From: an uncultured Eubacteriales bacterium
Lineage (GTDB): Bacteria; Bacillota; Clostridia; UMGS1883
Direction: 5' to 3'
Assembly (NCBI GenBank): GCA_905195005.1
Contig: CAJJUC010000106.1
Span: forward strand, 1-8,105
DNA length: 8,105 nt
Below the pieces are notes generated by a model, which made no database searches, was not told the DNA's origin, and saw only the letters and a list, made by a program, of their open reading frames with translations. The position numbers and the translations under genes are program-made. Below are positions 1 through 6,766 of this stretch, piece by piece (positions within the stretch are counted from its first letter, which is position 1; every line of letters starts with the position of its first letter).

Positions 1-716
1 TGGTATTCTCTTTCACCGAAGCCAAAGTGCTGGGCAACTGGACGGGATTCTCCACCAAGCTGTACAGCTCCCTCTTCACAGGCGGCATGCACCACTCGCT
101 GACGAGCGCCATCTGGAACACCTTTGCCATTGCCATGTTAGCAGCCACCGCCAGTACGGCGTTGGGCAGCATCGCGGCCATCGGCATCTTCAACCTGCGC
201 ACACGCACGCGCCGGGTAATGAACTTCGCCAATGCCATTCCGATGATGAATGCGGACATCATTACGGGCGTGTCGCTGTTCCTGCTGTTCGTCAGTTGCG
301 GTATCTCGCAGGGATTCACAACCGTGGTACTGGCGCACATCACATTCTGCACCCCTTACGTAGTGCTGAGCGTAATGCCCCGCCTGAAGAAGATGAACCA
401 GAACGTGTACGAAGCCGCCCTCGACCTTGGCGCCACTCCCTTTCAGGCATTGCGCAAGGTAATTCTGCCGGAGATACTTCCGGGCATGATCAGCGGCTTC
501 ATCCTTGCCTTCACGCTCTCTATCGACGACTTCGCAGTAACCATATTCACCATTGGAAACGAAGGACTGGAAACGCTCTCCACCTACATCTACGCCGATG
601 CGCGCAAAGGCGGACTGACACCGGAGCTGCGTCCTCTGTCCACCCTTATTTTCATTACGGTGCTGGTGCTGCTGATTGTCATCAACAAGCGTGCGGAACA
701 TGCACGGAAGAAATAG
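1..716 (+). CDS. potC: Spermidine/putrescine ABC transporter permease PotC (5' end outside window)
   Basis: Inner-membrane permease subunit of the polyamine importer (PotABCD type), pairing with PotB and the ATPase PotA. The frame is open from the window edge (first full codon at base 3); the GTG at 27 is an internal Val, because the preceding codons (VFSFTEAK) continue the PotC pattern that leads into the WTGFSTKLYSSLF block. About 237 residues are visible against roughly 260 for the family, so only the N-terminal membrane helix is missing. About five hydrophobic segments are seen. The ABC-permease EAA loop starts at base 411 (EAALDLGATPFQALRKVILP), the site that docks on the ATPase, and is followed by the PotC-like segment FTLSIDDFAVTIF. 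The C-terminus is short and basic. potD follows after 108 bp, consistent with one operon. potA and potB are presumably upstream, outside the window. PotC rather than PotB is favoured by the N-terminal block. Confidence 0.93.
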   Translation, partial: VFSFTEAKVLGNWTGFSTKLYSSLFTGGMHHSLTSAIWNTFAIAMLAATASTALGSIAAIGIFNLRTRTRRVMNFANAIPMMNADIITGVSLFLLFVSCGISQGFTTVVLAHITFCTPYVVLSVMPRLKKMNQNVYEAALDLGATPFQALRKVILPEILPGMISGFILAFTLSIDDFAVTIFTIGNEGLETLSTYIYADARKGGLTPELRPLSTLIFITVLVLLIVINKRAEHARKK

Positions 717-824
717 GTCCGCCTGCGTCTCGCAAGATAAGAGTATTCGTCCCGCAGCACGGAGAGATTCATCCCGTAAGCCGAAAAACGAAAGCATAGT
801 CAAGATAAACCTGCTGAATAAAAA

Positions 825-2156
825 ATGAAAAGATTAACAGACATATTCCTTCTCTTTTGCCTCGTCCTCGCAGCCGTCTCGTGCAAGGATTCGGGTGAAG
901 AGCGCAGCCACGTACTGAAAGTCTACAACTGGGCCGACTACATCGACGAAGATGTACTGGCCGAATTTCCCGCCTGGTACAAGCAGCAGACAGGCGAGGA
1001 CATCCGCCTCATCTACCAGGTGTTCGACATCAACGAAATCATGCTCACCAAGATAGAGCGCGGCCACGAGGATTTCGACGTGGTATGCCCCTCGGAGTAC
1101 ATCATCGAGCGGATGCTGAAGAAAGACCTTCTCCTGCCCATCAACCGTAACTTCGGCAAGACCCCGGACTATCTGCCCAACATCTCCCCCTACATCCGCC
1201 GGGAACTGAACAAGACCAGTCAGCCGGGACGCACCACCACAGACTATGCCGTACCCTATATGTGGGGCACAGCCGGCATCCTCTACAACCGCAACTTCAT
1301 CACCCCCGACGAAGCCGGCAGTTGGCACTGCCTGTGGAACTCCAAGAACAAAGGCAAGCTCCTGATGAAAGACAGCTACCGCGACGCCTACGGAACCGCC
1401 ATCATCTACGCCCACGCCCGCCAGCTTGCCGACAGCACCGTTACGGTGGAACAACTCATGAACGACAACTCCCCCGAAGCCATAGCCCTTGCCGAAAAGT
1501 ACCTGAAAGCCCTGAAACCCAACATCTCCGGTTGGGAGGCCGATTTCGGCAAGGAGATGATGACCAAGAACAAGACCTGGCTCAACCTCACCTGGAGCGG
1601 CGATGCCGTATGGGCCATCGAGGAAGCCGAAGCGGTAGGCGTAGACCTTGCCTACGAAGTGCCGCGCGAAGGCAGCAACATCTGGTACGACGGCTGGGTA
1701 ATCCCCAAATACGCAGGCAATCCCAAAGCTGCCGCTTACTTCATCAACTACCTCTGCCGCCCCGACATCGCCCTGCGCAATATGGACGCCATAGGCTACG
1801 TCAGCGCCGTTGCCACCCCCGAAATCATGGAAGCCAAACGGGACACCGCCATCGCGACACGTTCCGACCTCAGCTATTTCTTCGGTGAAGGTGTGGGTGC
1901 GGACAGCCTGCAGATAAACCCCGTGCAATATCCCGACAGAAAAGTGGTGGAACGCTGCGCCATGATACGCGACTTCGGCAACCGCACCGAACTCGTACTC
2001 GAAATGTGGAGCCGTGTGAAAGGCGACAACCTCAACACGGGCATCGTACTGCTGATATTCTCCGTGTTTGGAGTATTGTTCGTCTGGCTGGTATACGGCA
2101 AGATACGCAAATATCGGCAGAAACAACGCCGCCACCGAAGACGGAGAAGAAGATGA
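825..2156 (+). CDS. potD: Spermidine/putrescine-binding lipoprotein PotD with C-terminal membrane helix
   Basis: Extracytoplasmic polyamine-binding subunit that delivers substrate to PotBC. Residues 1-20 form a lipoprotein signal with a lipobox ending AAVSC (Cys20 is the predicted lipidated residue). The mature part carries PotD-family landmarks: VYNWADYIDEDVL near the start, DFDVVCPSEYIIERM, AVPYMWGTAGILYN, NLTWSGDAVWA, and WYDGWVIPKYAGNP followed by INYLCRPDIA and IGYVSAV. At 443 residues it is longer than the roughly 350 of E. coli PotD. The surplus is mostly at the C-terminus, with a hydrophobic stretch at about 407-424 followed by a strongly basic tail (426-443, ending in six Arg), so the protein may be tethered at both ends. 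The tail could instead be a frameshift artefact (see findings). The start is supported by the signal peptide; the leader is A-rich with no Shine-Dalgarno, as usual in Bacteroidetes. It is probably cotranscribed with potC. Confidence 0.93.
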   Translation: MKRLTDIFLLFCLVLAAVSCKDSGEERSHVLKVYNWADYIDEDVLAEFPAWYKQQTGEDIRLIYQVFDINEIMLTKIERGHEDFDVVCPSEYIIERMLKKDLLLPINRNFGKTPDYLPNISPYIRRELNKTSQPGRTTTDYAVPYMWGTAGILYNRNFITPDEAGSWHCLWNSKNKGKLLMKDSYRDAYGTAIIYAHARQLADSTVTVEQLMNDNSPEAIALAEKYLKALKPNISGWEADFGKEMMTKNKTWLNLTWSGDAVWAIEEAEAVGVDLAYEVPREGSNIWYDGWVIPKYAGNPKAAAYFINYLCRPDIALRNMDAIGYVSAVATPEIMEAKRDTAIATRSDLSYFFGEGVGADSLQINPVQYPDRKVVERCAMIRDFGNRTELVLEMWSRVKGDNLNTGIVLLIFSVFGVLFVWLVYGKIRKYRQKQRRHRRRRRR

Positions 2157-2159
2157 TTA

Positions 2160-2183
2160 AAAAATCCCGCATATAGGATTTTT
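2160..2183 (+). terminator. Possible weak terminator hairpin after potD
   Basis: An 8-bp perfect inverted repeat (AAAAATCC at 2160-2167 and GGATTTTT at 2176-2183) encloses an 8-base loop and begins four bases after the potD stop. The 3' arm ends in five T, so it could act as an intrinsic terminator for the pot operon. The stem is mostly A-T with only two G-C pairs, so it would be weak. Confidence 0.4.
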
Positions 2184-2196
2184 AATTTATAATGCT

Positions 2197-2272
2197 TAAT
2201 TTTGGCCTTCGATAAATTCAAAAGCACAACGCTGGGATTATAATTCATAAATCTTAAATCATAAATCTAAAA
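2197..2272 (+). promoter_or_regulatory. Possible Bacteroides-type promoter and leader of nagA
   Basis: TAATTTTG at 2197-2204 matches the Bacteroidetes -7 consensus TAnnTTTG, which would put the transcript start near 2211 and leave a leader of about 60 bases. No TTTG -33 box is seen at the right distance, so the call is tentative. The leader is AT-rich with no Shine-Dalgarno and contains the 9-base word CATAAATCT twice (2246-2254 and 2260-2268). Confidence 0.3.
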
Positions 2273-3439
2273 ATGCTTACTCAAATTATCAACGGACGCA
2301 TATTCACCCCGCAAGGCTGGCTGAATGAAGGTTCTGTCCTGATGCGCGACGGAAAAATACTCGAAGTGACCAACTGTGACCTCGCCCTCATCGGCGCACG
2401 CCTCATCGATGCCAAAGGCATGTATATCGTGCCCGGCTTCGTGTGTATGCACGCGCATGGCGGTGGCGGCCACGACTTCACCGAATGTACCGAAGCAGCG
2501 TTTCGCAGCATCATCAATGCACACCTCGGTCATGGCGCTACGAGTTTCTACCCTACCATTTCCTCATCTCCGTTCGAAAAGCTGCACCAGGCAGCCCAAG
2601 TGTGCGAGCAGCTTATGGCAGAGCCCGGCAGCCCCGTACTGGGATTGCACATCGAAGGTCCCTACCTCAACAAGAAAATGGCAGGCGAACAGTTTGCCGA
2701 CCAGGTGAAGGAGATTGACGGACAGGAATACCGCGAGTTGGTGGAAAGCACCCGTTGCATCCGCCGCTGGGACGCCTCTCCCGAACTGCCCGGAGCGCTG
2801 GAATTCGCAAGCTACCTGCGCGAAAAAGGCATACTGGCAGCCGTATCGCATACCGAAGCCGAATACGACGGCATCCGTGCCGCCTACGAAGCCGGATTTA
2901 CCCATGCCGCCCACTTCTACAACGCCATGCCGGGCTTCCACAAACGCCGCGAATACAAATACGAGGGCACAGTGGAAAGCGTCTACCTGAACGACGGCAT
3001 GACCAGCGAACTCATTGCCGACGGCATCCACCTGCCGTCCACCATCCTGAAACTGGCATACAAACTGAAAGGCGTAGAGTACACCTGCCTTGTAACGGAC
3101 GCCCTCTCCTGCGCCGCCACCGAAGGCAAGGCAATCAACGACCCGCGCTACATCATCGAAGACGGTGTGTGCAAGCTTGCCGACCGCTCCTCATTGGCAG
3201 GCAGTATCGCCACCATGGACGTGCTGGTGCGTACTATGGTCAAGGCGGGTATCCCGTTGGGCGACGCCCTGCGCATGGCTTCCGAAACCCCGGCACGCAT
3301 CATGGGCGTGTACGACCGCAAAGGTTCCCTGCAAAAGGACAAGGACGCCGACATCCTCATCATGGACAAGGAACTGAACATACGCGCCGTGTGGCAAGCA
3401 GGAAAGCTGGTGCAGGAAAACTTCCTGAATTACAAGTAA
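2273..3439 (+). CDS. nagA: N-acetylglucosamine-6-phosphate deacetylase NagA
   Basis: Cytoplasmic amidohydrolase that removes acetate from GlcNAc-6-phosphate to give glucosamine-6-phosphate, feeding amino sugars from host glycans or recycled peptidoglycan to glycolysis or cell-wall synthesis. The 388 residues match the family length. Metal and catalytic positions are intact: His60-x-His62 in PGFVCMHAHGGGGHDF, Glu128 in GLHIEGPYL, His193 (AVSHTEAEYDG), His214 (THAAHFYNAMPG), His253 in ADGIHLP, and the catalytic Asp276 in CLVTDAL. The family signature LAGSIATMD follows, then the C-terminal beta-sandwich motif KDADILIMDKEL. The HxH form of the first metal motif is the Bacillus-like version rather than the Q-x-N of E. 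coli NagA. It is separated from potD by 116 bp with a hairpin and a possible promoter, so it is probably its own unit. No nagB or sugar transporter is in the window. Confidence 0.95.
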   Translation: MLTQIINGRIFTPQGWLNEGSVLMRDGKILEVTNCDLALIGARLIDAKGMYIVPGFVCMHAHGGGGHDFTECTEAAFRSIINAHLGHGATSFYPTISSSPFEKLHQAAQVCEQLMAEPGSPVLGLHIEGPYLNKKMAGEQFADQVKEIDGQEYRELVESTRCIRRWDASPELPGALEFASYLREKGILAAVSHTEAEYDGIRAAYEAGFTHAAHFYNAMPGFHKRREYKYEGTVESVYLNDGMTSELIADGIHLPSTILKLAYKLKGVEYTCLVTDALSCAATEGKAINDPRYIIEDGVCKLADRSSLAGSIATMDVLVRTMVKAGIPLGDALRMASETPARIMGVYDRKGSLQKDKDADILIMDKELNIRAVWQAGKLVQENFLNYK

Positions 3440-3535
3440 CGTATAAGACCGGCCGTTTTCTCTTTATTAAAAGGAAAATTCTCTAAAAAAACTGCAATGG
3501 TAAACTTTTTAATGCCAACAAATGTATTATATACA

Positions 3536-3580
3536 TAAATTTGCATTAGTAAAACTTGAACCAATTAAAAAATAAAAGGT
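3536..3580 (+). promoter_or_regulatory. Likely Bacteroides-type -7 box and leader of the glycine-zipper gene
   Basis: TAAATTTG at 3536-3543 fits the Bacteroidetes -7 consensus TAnnTTTG exactly and lies 37 bases before the start codon, so the transcript would begin near 3550 with a leader of about 30 bases. No clear -33 TTTG is visible. The leader ends in an A-rich run (AATTAAAAAATAAAAGGT) directly before ATG, typical of Bacteroides translation starts. Confidence 0.45.
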
Positions 3581-3844
3581 ATGAAAAAGATGAAAATGAC
3601 AGCATTTCTGCTGAGCGGCGCCATACTACTGGGTAGTTGCGGTACAATGAACAATACGACGAAAGGCGGCATTATCGGCGGTGGCTCGGGTGCTGCGGCA
3701 GGAGCTATTATCGGCGGACTGTTCGGCAAAGGTAAAGGCGCGGCCATCGGTGCGGCGGTAGGCGCTGCGGTAGGTACGGGCGCAGGTGTGGCCATCGGCC
3801 ATAAGATGGATAAAAAGGCCGCCGAAGCCGCCTATATCGGATGA
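3581..3844 (+). CDS. Glycine-zipper lipoprotein, truncated at the junction (probable OmpA-family protein N-terminus)
   Basis: Residues 1-20 are a lipoprotein signal (lipobox LLGSC, Cys20). Residues 29-73 form a glycine zipper with G-x-x-x-G spacing (GGIIGGGSGAAAG, then GKGKGAAIGAAVGAAVG), followed by HKMDKKAAEAA. From memory of the family, Bacteroides proteins with this start continue into a C-terminal OmpA peptidoglycan-binding domain and exceed 200 residues; here the frame ends after 87. The last real codon is about Ala84 (3830-3832). The final Tyr-Ile-Gly-stop is simply the antisense of purM from the right-hand segment. The gene therefore looks cut by the contig junction, not naturally short. 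If intact it would encode an envelope lipoprotein linking outer membrane and cell wall. The OmpA continuation is inferred, not seen. Confidence 0.75.
   Translation: MKKMKMTAFLLSGAILLGSCGTMNNTTKGGIIGGGSGAAAGAIIGGLFGKGKGAAIGAAVGAAVGTGAGVAIGHKMDKKAAEAAYIG
3812..3832. other. Chimeric junction: 21 bp shared by two unrelated genes
   Basis: On the + strand these bases encode DKKAAEAA-type sequence (Lys78 to Ala84) of the glycine-zipper protein. On the - strand they encode Gly42 to Phe48 (GGFGGLF), a near-invariant PurM motif. Left of 3812 only the Bacteroides gene makes sense; right of 3832 only purM does. Genome style (ribosome binding sites, promoter type, gene strand) changes at the same place. 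No tRNA, integrase or terminal repeat marks an insertion. The best explanation is an assembly misjoin at a short common word. Confidence 0.8.
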
Positions 3845-3955
3845 TTTTCCGCTGAGCATGGTGCGCGCAATGTGCTTTTTCATGAGCTCGACCGCGCGGT
3901 AGCCTGCCGTTATGTCAACTCCGGCATTTTTATATGTTTCACTGCTGCTTTTCAT
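3812..3955 (-). CDS. purM: Phosphoribosylformylglycinamidine cyclo-ligase PurM, N-terminal fragment
   Basis: AIR synthetase performs the ATP-dependent ring closure of FGAM to aminoimidazole ribotide in purine synthesis. Only the first 48 residues are present: the characteristic Y-K-x-A-G-V-D-I-x-A-G-Y block (residues 8-19), then MKKHIARTM (25-33), and SSDIGGFGGLF (38-48). The ATP-binding segment with the VSGTDGVGTK-type motif that should follow is missing. Past base 3812 the - strand frame runs on as the antisense of the glycine-zipper gene (IHLMADGH...) with no PurM resemblance, so the full gene of about 340 codons is cut at the junction. The start at 3955 has an AAGGAG site at 3963-3968, seven bases upstream. 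It overlaps the end of purF by 17 bases, suggesting translational coupling within the pur operon. Confidence 0.88.
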
Positions 3956-5390
3956 TTATATTCTCCTTTTCGCTTAATTTCGATTCAAAACGGTCTTTCT
4001 TTCCCTCTGCGGGAAGCTCGGTCGGGTAATTATTATCAAAACATGCGCTGCAATAGCCGCATTTGTCAGCCGTTCCGATAAGCATGGACAAATGGTTTAC
4101 ATCAAGGAATCCGAGGCTGTCAACGCCTATCATTTCTTCCATTTCCTTATGTGTGTAGTTGCACGCAATAAGATGCTTCCTCGAATCAATGTCCGTTCCG
4201 TAGTAGCACGGGTTAAGAAACGGCGGCGCCGAAACGCGCATGTGAACCTCTTTTGCTCCGGCTTCACGCAGAAGCTTAACAATGCGCGCGCTTGTTGTTC
4301 CGCGGACAATTGAATCGTCAATCAGAACAACGCGCTTTCCGCGGACCGTTTCAACAATAGGGTTGAGCTTGATTCTGACTTTATTTTCACGCGACTTTTG
4401 ACCCGGCGAAATAAAGGTTCTTCCTATATATTTATTTTTGATAAATCCCATTTCATACGGTATACCCGACTGGCGTGAGTAGCCGATTGCAGCGTCAATT
4501 CCGCTGTCGGGAACTCCTATTACAACATCGGCAAAAACGGGGTGCTCCATTGCAAGGCAGCTGCCGGCGCGGATTCGCGCCTCATGCACGCTGCGCCCGT
4601 CTATCGTGGAATCGGGGCGCGCAAAATAAATATACTCAAAGATGCACATCGTCGTTTTTTTCTTTCCGCAGTGTGTTTCAACGGAGCGCACTCCGTTTTT
4701 GTCAAACACAACGATTTCACCGGGGCGGATATCGCGGATAAATTCCGCGCCGACTGCGTCAAGCGCACAGCTTTCCGATGCGACAACATAGCTCCCGTCG
4801 GCGGTTTTTCCGTAGCACAGCGGACGGAAACCGTTCTCATCACGCACTGCCATCAGCTTTGACGGCGACATTATAACAAGCGAATAAGCCCCTTTGATTT
4901 TATCCATTGCGCGGCTCACCGCTTCTTCAATTGAGGCGGAAGATATTCTTTCCTTTGTGATTATATAGGAAATAACCTCCGTGTCGCTCGTTGTGTGAAA
5001 TATTGACCCCTGCAGCTCAAGCTCGCGCCGAAGCTCCAGCGAATTTACAAGGTTCCCATTGTGCGCAAGCGCCATATGCCCTTTTATGTGATTGACCACA
5101 ATCGGCTGCGCATTAAGTCTGCCGTCATTGCCGGTCGTTGAATAGCGCACGTGACCGACTGCAATGTTTCCTTCACCGAGGCGCGCAAGCCTGTCATGAG
5201 TGAAAACATCGTTGACAAGCCCGGTGTCCTTATATGCGGCAAAAACGCCGTCATCGTTCACAACAATTCCGCAGCTTTCCTGCCCTCTGTGCTGAAGCGC
5301 ATACAGACCGTAATACACATCTGACGCAACATCTGTCTTTCCCTGCGCGAACACGCCGAAAACTCCGCATTCTTCATGTAATTTATTCAT
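3939..5390 (-). CDS. purF: Amidophosphoribosyltransferase PurF (glutamine PRPP amidotransferase)
   Basis: Catalyses the committed step of purine synthesis: PRPP plus glutamine gives 5-phosphoribosylamine. The N-terminal class II glutaminase domain (Ntn hydrolase) has its nucleophile at Cys8 in EECGVFG, so a 7-residue propeptide should be cleaved. Other glutaminase landmarks are LQHRGQESCG, VGHVRYSTTG and LAHNGNLVN. The C-terminal phosphoribosyltransferase domain carries the PRPP loop VVLIDDSIVRGTTS (354-367, Asp358-Asp359). Four cysteines fit the Fe-S ligands of the Bacillus-type enzyme: Cys249 (MCIFEYIYF), Cys395 (NPCYYG), Cys447 and Cys450 (CSACF). This places it in the oxygen-sensitive, cluster-bearing subgroup rather than the E. 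coli type. At 483 residues it is full length. An AGGAG site at 5398-5402 supports the start. It lies 17 bp after purC and overlaps purM by 17 bases. Confidence 0.97.
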   Translation of the reverse strand: MNKLHEECGVFGVFAQGKTDVASDVYYGLYALQHRGQESCGIVVNDDGVFAAYKDTGLVNDVFTHDRLARLGEGNIAVGHVRYSTTGNDGRLNAQPIVVNHIKGHMALAHNGNLVNSLELRRELELQGSIFHTTSDTEVISYIITKERISSASIEEAVSRAMDKIKGAYSLVIMSPSKLMAVRDENGFRPLCYGKTADGSYVVASESCALDAVGAEFIRDIRPGEIVVFDKNGVRSVETHCGKKKTTMCIFEYIYFARPDSTIDGRSVHEARIRAGSCLAMEHPVFADVVIGVPDSGIDAAIGYSRQSGIPYEMGFIKNKYIGRTFISPGQKSRENKVRIKLNPIVETVRGKRVVLIDDSIVRGTTSARIVKLLREAGAKEVHMRVSAPPFLNPCYYGTDIDSRKHLIACNYTHKEMEEMIGVDSLGFLDVNHLSMLIGTADKCGYCSACFDNNYPTELPAEGKKDRFESKLSEKENINEKQQ

Positions 5391-5407
5391 TATGCAACTC
5401 CTATTAA

Positions 5408-6124
5408 TTATTCGCCGAGCAGTCTTCTCATTACCTCATTATACGCGTCCTCAACTCCGCCGAGGTCACGTCTGAATCTGTCTTTATCAAGTTTTTCGTT
5501 TGTTTCAATGTCCCAAAGGCGGCAGGTGTCGGGCGAAATCTCATCCGCAAGGATAATTGTGCCGTCTGCGGTTTTTCCGAACTCAAGCTTAAAGTCAACA
5601 AGCCTGATTCCGAGCGTTTTGAAATAATCCTTTAAAACATCGTTGACTGCAAACGCCATCTTTTTAATATTTTCTATTTCTTCTTTCGTTGCAAGCTTAA
5701 GTGCAAGCGCATGATAGGAGTTAAGCAAAGGATCATGCAAATCGTCGTTTTTATAAGAAAATTCAATTGTGGGCTCGTCAAAAACGATTCCTTCCTCAAC
5801 GCCGTATTTCTTGGAAAACGAACCGGCGGAAACGTTTCTGATAATAACCTCCAGCGGAACAATCGAAACCTTTTTAACAACCGTTTCGCGGTCGCTCAGC
5901 TCCTCAACAAAATGCGTGGGTATGCCTTTCTTTTCAAGCAGCTGCATAAGCATATTTGACATTCTGTTGTTAATCGAGCCTTTTCCGGCAATGGAGCCTT
6001 TTTTAAGCCCGTCAAACGCAGTTGCATCATCCTTGTACGACACAATTACTTTTTCGGGATCGTTCGTTGCAAAAACCTGTTTTGCCTTTCCCTCGTACAA
6101 TTGCTCTTTTTTCTCAATGCTCAT
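5408..6124 (-). CDS. purC: Phosphoribosylaminoimidazole-succinocarboxamide synthase PurC (SAICAR synthetase)
   Basis: ATP-dependent ligation of CAIR with aspartate to give SAICAR, the step after PurE. The 238 residues are the normal bacterial stand-alone length. Family motifs in order: LYEGKAKQVF (9-18, nucleotide-binding start), YKDDATAFDG (30-39), KGSINNRMS (48-56), PLEVIIRNVSAGSF (90-103), and DEISPDTCRLWD (194-205), which holds the substrate-binding SPDTCR signature. The start at 6124 has a GGAGG site at 6134-6138, nine bases upstream, and the N-terminus matches the family with no extension. It sits 18 bp after purE and 17 bp before purF, clearly the same transcript, so it comes under the ZTP riboswitch upstream of purE. 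Confidence 0.97.
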   Translation of the reverse strand: MSIEKKEQLYEGKAKQVFATNDPEKVIVSYKDDATAFDGLKKGSIAGKGSINNRMSNMLMQLLEKKGIPTHFVEELSDRETVVKKVSIVPLEVIIRNVSAGSFSKKYGVEEGIVFDEPTIEFSYKNDDLHDPLLNSYHALALKLATKEEIENIKKMAFAVNDVLKDYFKTLGIRLVDFKLEFGKTADGTIILADEISPDTCRLWDIETNEKLDKDRFRRDLGGVEDAYNEVMRRLLGE

Positions 6125-6142
6125 AATTAAATTCCTCCGCTC

Positions 6143-6637
6143 TTATATGTTGAATTTTTCTTCTATCGCTTTGTTTTTTTCAAGAACCTTTTGCGCAGCC
6201 GCCGCACGTGCAGCCGTTATTTTTTCTGCAAGCCCCTCATCCGTCACGGAAAGTATCTGAATGCAGAGAAGCGCCGCATTGACCGCGCCGTCAATCGCAA
6301 CCGTTGCAACCGGGATTCCCGAAGGCATCTGCACGGTTGACAAAAGTGCGTCAATCCCGTCCAGATTGGATGATTTTATCGGGATGCCGATAACCGGAAG
6401 CGTTGTGTTAGCAGCAATTGCGCCTGCAAGATGCGCTGCCTTTCCCGCTGCCGCAATAATTGCACCAAATCCGTTTTCGCGTGCCGATTTTGCAAAGCTT
6501 GCAGCCTCAACGGGCGTTCTGTGAGCAGAAAAAACATGCATTTCAAACGGAACGCCGTATTCACGCAGCGTTTCAGCCGCCTTTTCCACAACCTTAAGGT
6601 CACTGTCAGACCCCATCACAATACCGATTTTCTTCAT
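6143..6637 (-). CDS. purE: N5-CAIR mutase / AIR carboxylase catalytic subunit PurE
   Basis: Makes CAIR in purine synthesis. With ATG at 6637 the protein has 164 residues, the usual PurE size. Motifs: GIVMGSDSD (5-13, phosphate-binding loop), FSAHRTP (36-42, catalytic His39), an AAGKAAHLAG block (63-72) and LPVIGIPI. Several residues (Lys66, Ala71) differ from the E. coli GAGGAAHLPG version. No purK is adjacent, so whether it acts as N5-CAIR mutase with a distant PurK or carboxylates AIR directly cannot be settled here. The frame is open further upstream to an ATG at 6718, but that extension crosses structured leader RNA and has no PurE similarity. The start at 6637 is preferred because GGAG lies at 6646-6649, eight bases upstream, and MKKIGIVMGSD is the family N-terminus. 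First gene of the purECFM operon. Confidence 0.95.
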   Translation of the reverse strand: MKKIGIVMGSDSDLKVVEKAAETLREYGVPFEMHVFSAHRTPVEAASFAKSARENGFGAIIAAAGKAAHLAGAIAANTTLPVIGIPIKSSNLDGIDALLSTVQMPSGIPVATVAIDGAVNAALLCIQILSVTDEGLAEKITAARAAAAQKVLEKNKAIEEKFNI

Positions 6638-6654
6638 AATTAAAGCTCCGTTCC

Positions 6655-6690
6655 GCCGCTGCCGGCATAACAGACCCGAGCCGCAGCGGC
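6655..6690 (-). repeat. GC-rich hairpin just upstream of the purE ribosome binding site
   Basis: The leader RNA can form GCCGCTGC (6690-6683) with GCAGCGGC (6662-6655), a perfect 8-bp G-C-rich stem, extended by GGC/GCC inside after a one-base bulge. The apical loop is about 13 bases. It ends five bases before the GGAG site of purE and has no following U-run, so it is not a terminator. It could affect translation initiation or mRNA stability. No known family is recognised. Confidence 0.5.
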
Positions 6691-6704
6691 AAAAAATATT
6701 AATT

Positions 6705-6721
6705 GCGGTAATCCGCATTTT
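6705..6721 (-). repeat. Second copy of the riboswitch P2 hairpin sequence
   Basis: The 17-base word AAAATGCGGATTACCGC occurs here and, identically, at 6801-6817 inside the ZTP aptamer. It folds as GCGG-AUUA-CCGC. This copy lies six bases after the terminator T-run and is itself followed, eight bases later, by six T (6696-6691), so it could be a weak secondary terminator. The other conserved aptamer parts (GTGACTG, the CCGnCnGGGC strand) are not repeated with it. Confidence 0.7.
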
Positions 6722-6726
6722 TCAAT

Positions 6727-6766
6727 AAAAAAGGGCGCACTGCTCCCCGAAGAAACAGCGGCGCCC
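6727..6766 (-). terminator. Riboswitch-controlled intrinsic terminator
   Basis: GGGCGC (6766-6761) pairs with GCGCCC (6738-6733); after a small internal loop, CTG pairs with CAG, and UUUC/GGGA pairs close a C(UUCG)G tetraloop. Six T follow immediately (6732-6727). The first four bases of the 5' arm (6766-6763) are also the end of the aptamer's CCGTCTGGGC strand, so the folded aptamer and the terminator exclude each other. This fits ligand-dependent antitermination. Confidence 0.85.

Noticed and set aside
834..2135. Long open frame of 433 codons antisense to potD
   Set aside because: It mirrors the codon pattern of potD in a GC-rich gene, has no recognisable motif and no start signals; potD itself matches its family over its whole length.
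3626..3811. Continuation of the purM frame past GGFGGLF on the - strand
   Set aside because: These codons are the antisense of the glycine-zipper gene and show no PurM similarity; the join is the chimeric junction, not a novel fusion protein.
3812..3960. Horizontal transfer or mobile-element insertion of a pur operon into a Bacteroides chromosome
   Set aside because: There is no integrase, tRNA, terminal repeat or target duplication, and both genes at the border are cut at a shared word; assembly chimerism is simpler.
6638..6718. 27-codon N-terminal extension of purE from an upstream ATG
   Set aside because: It runs through the leader hairpins, lacks PurE similarity, and the ATG at 6637 has its own ribosome binding site and the family N-terminus.
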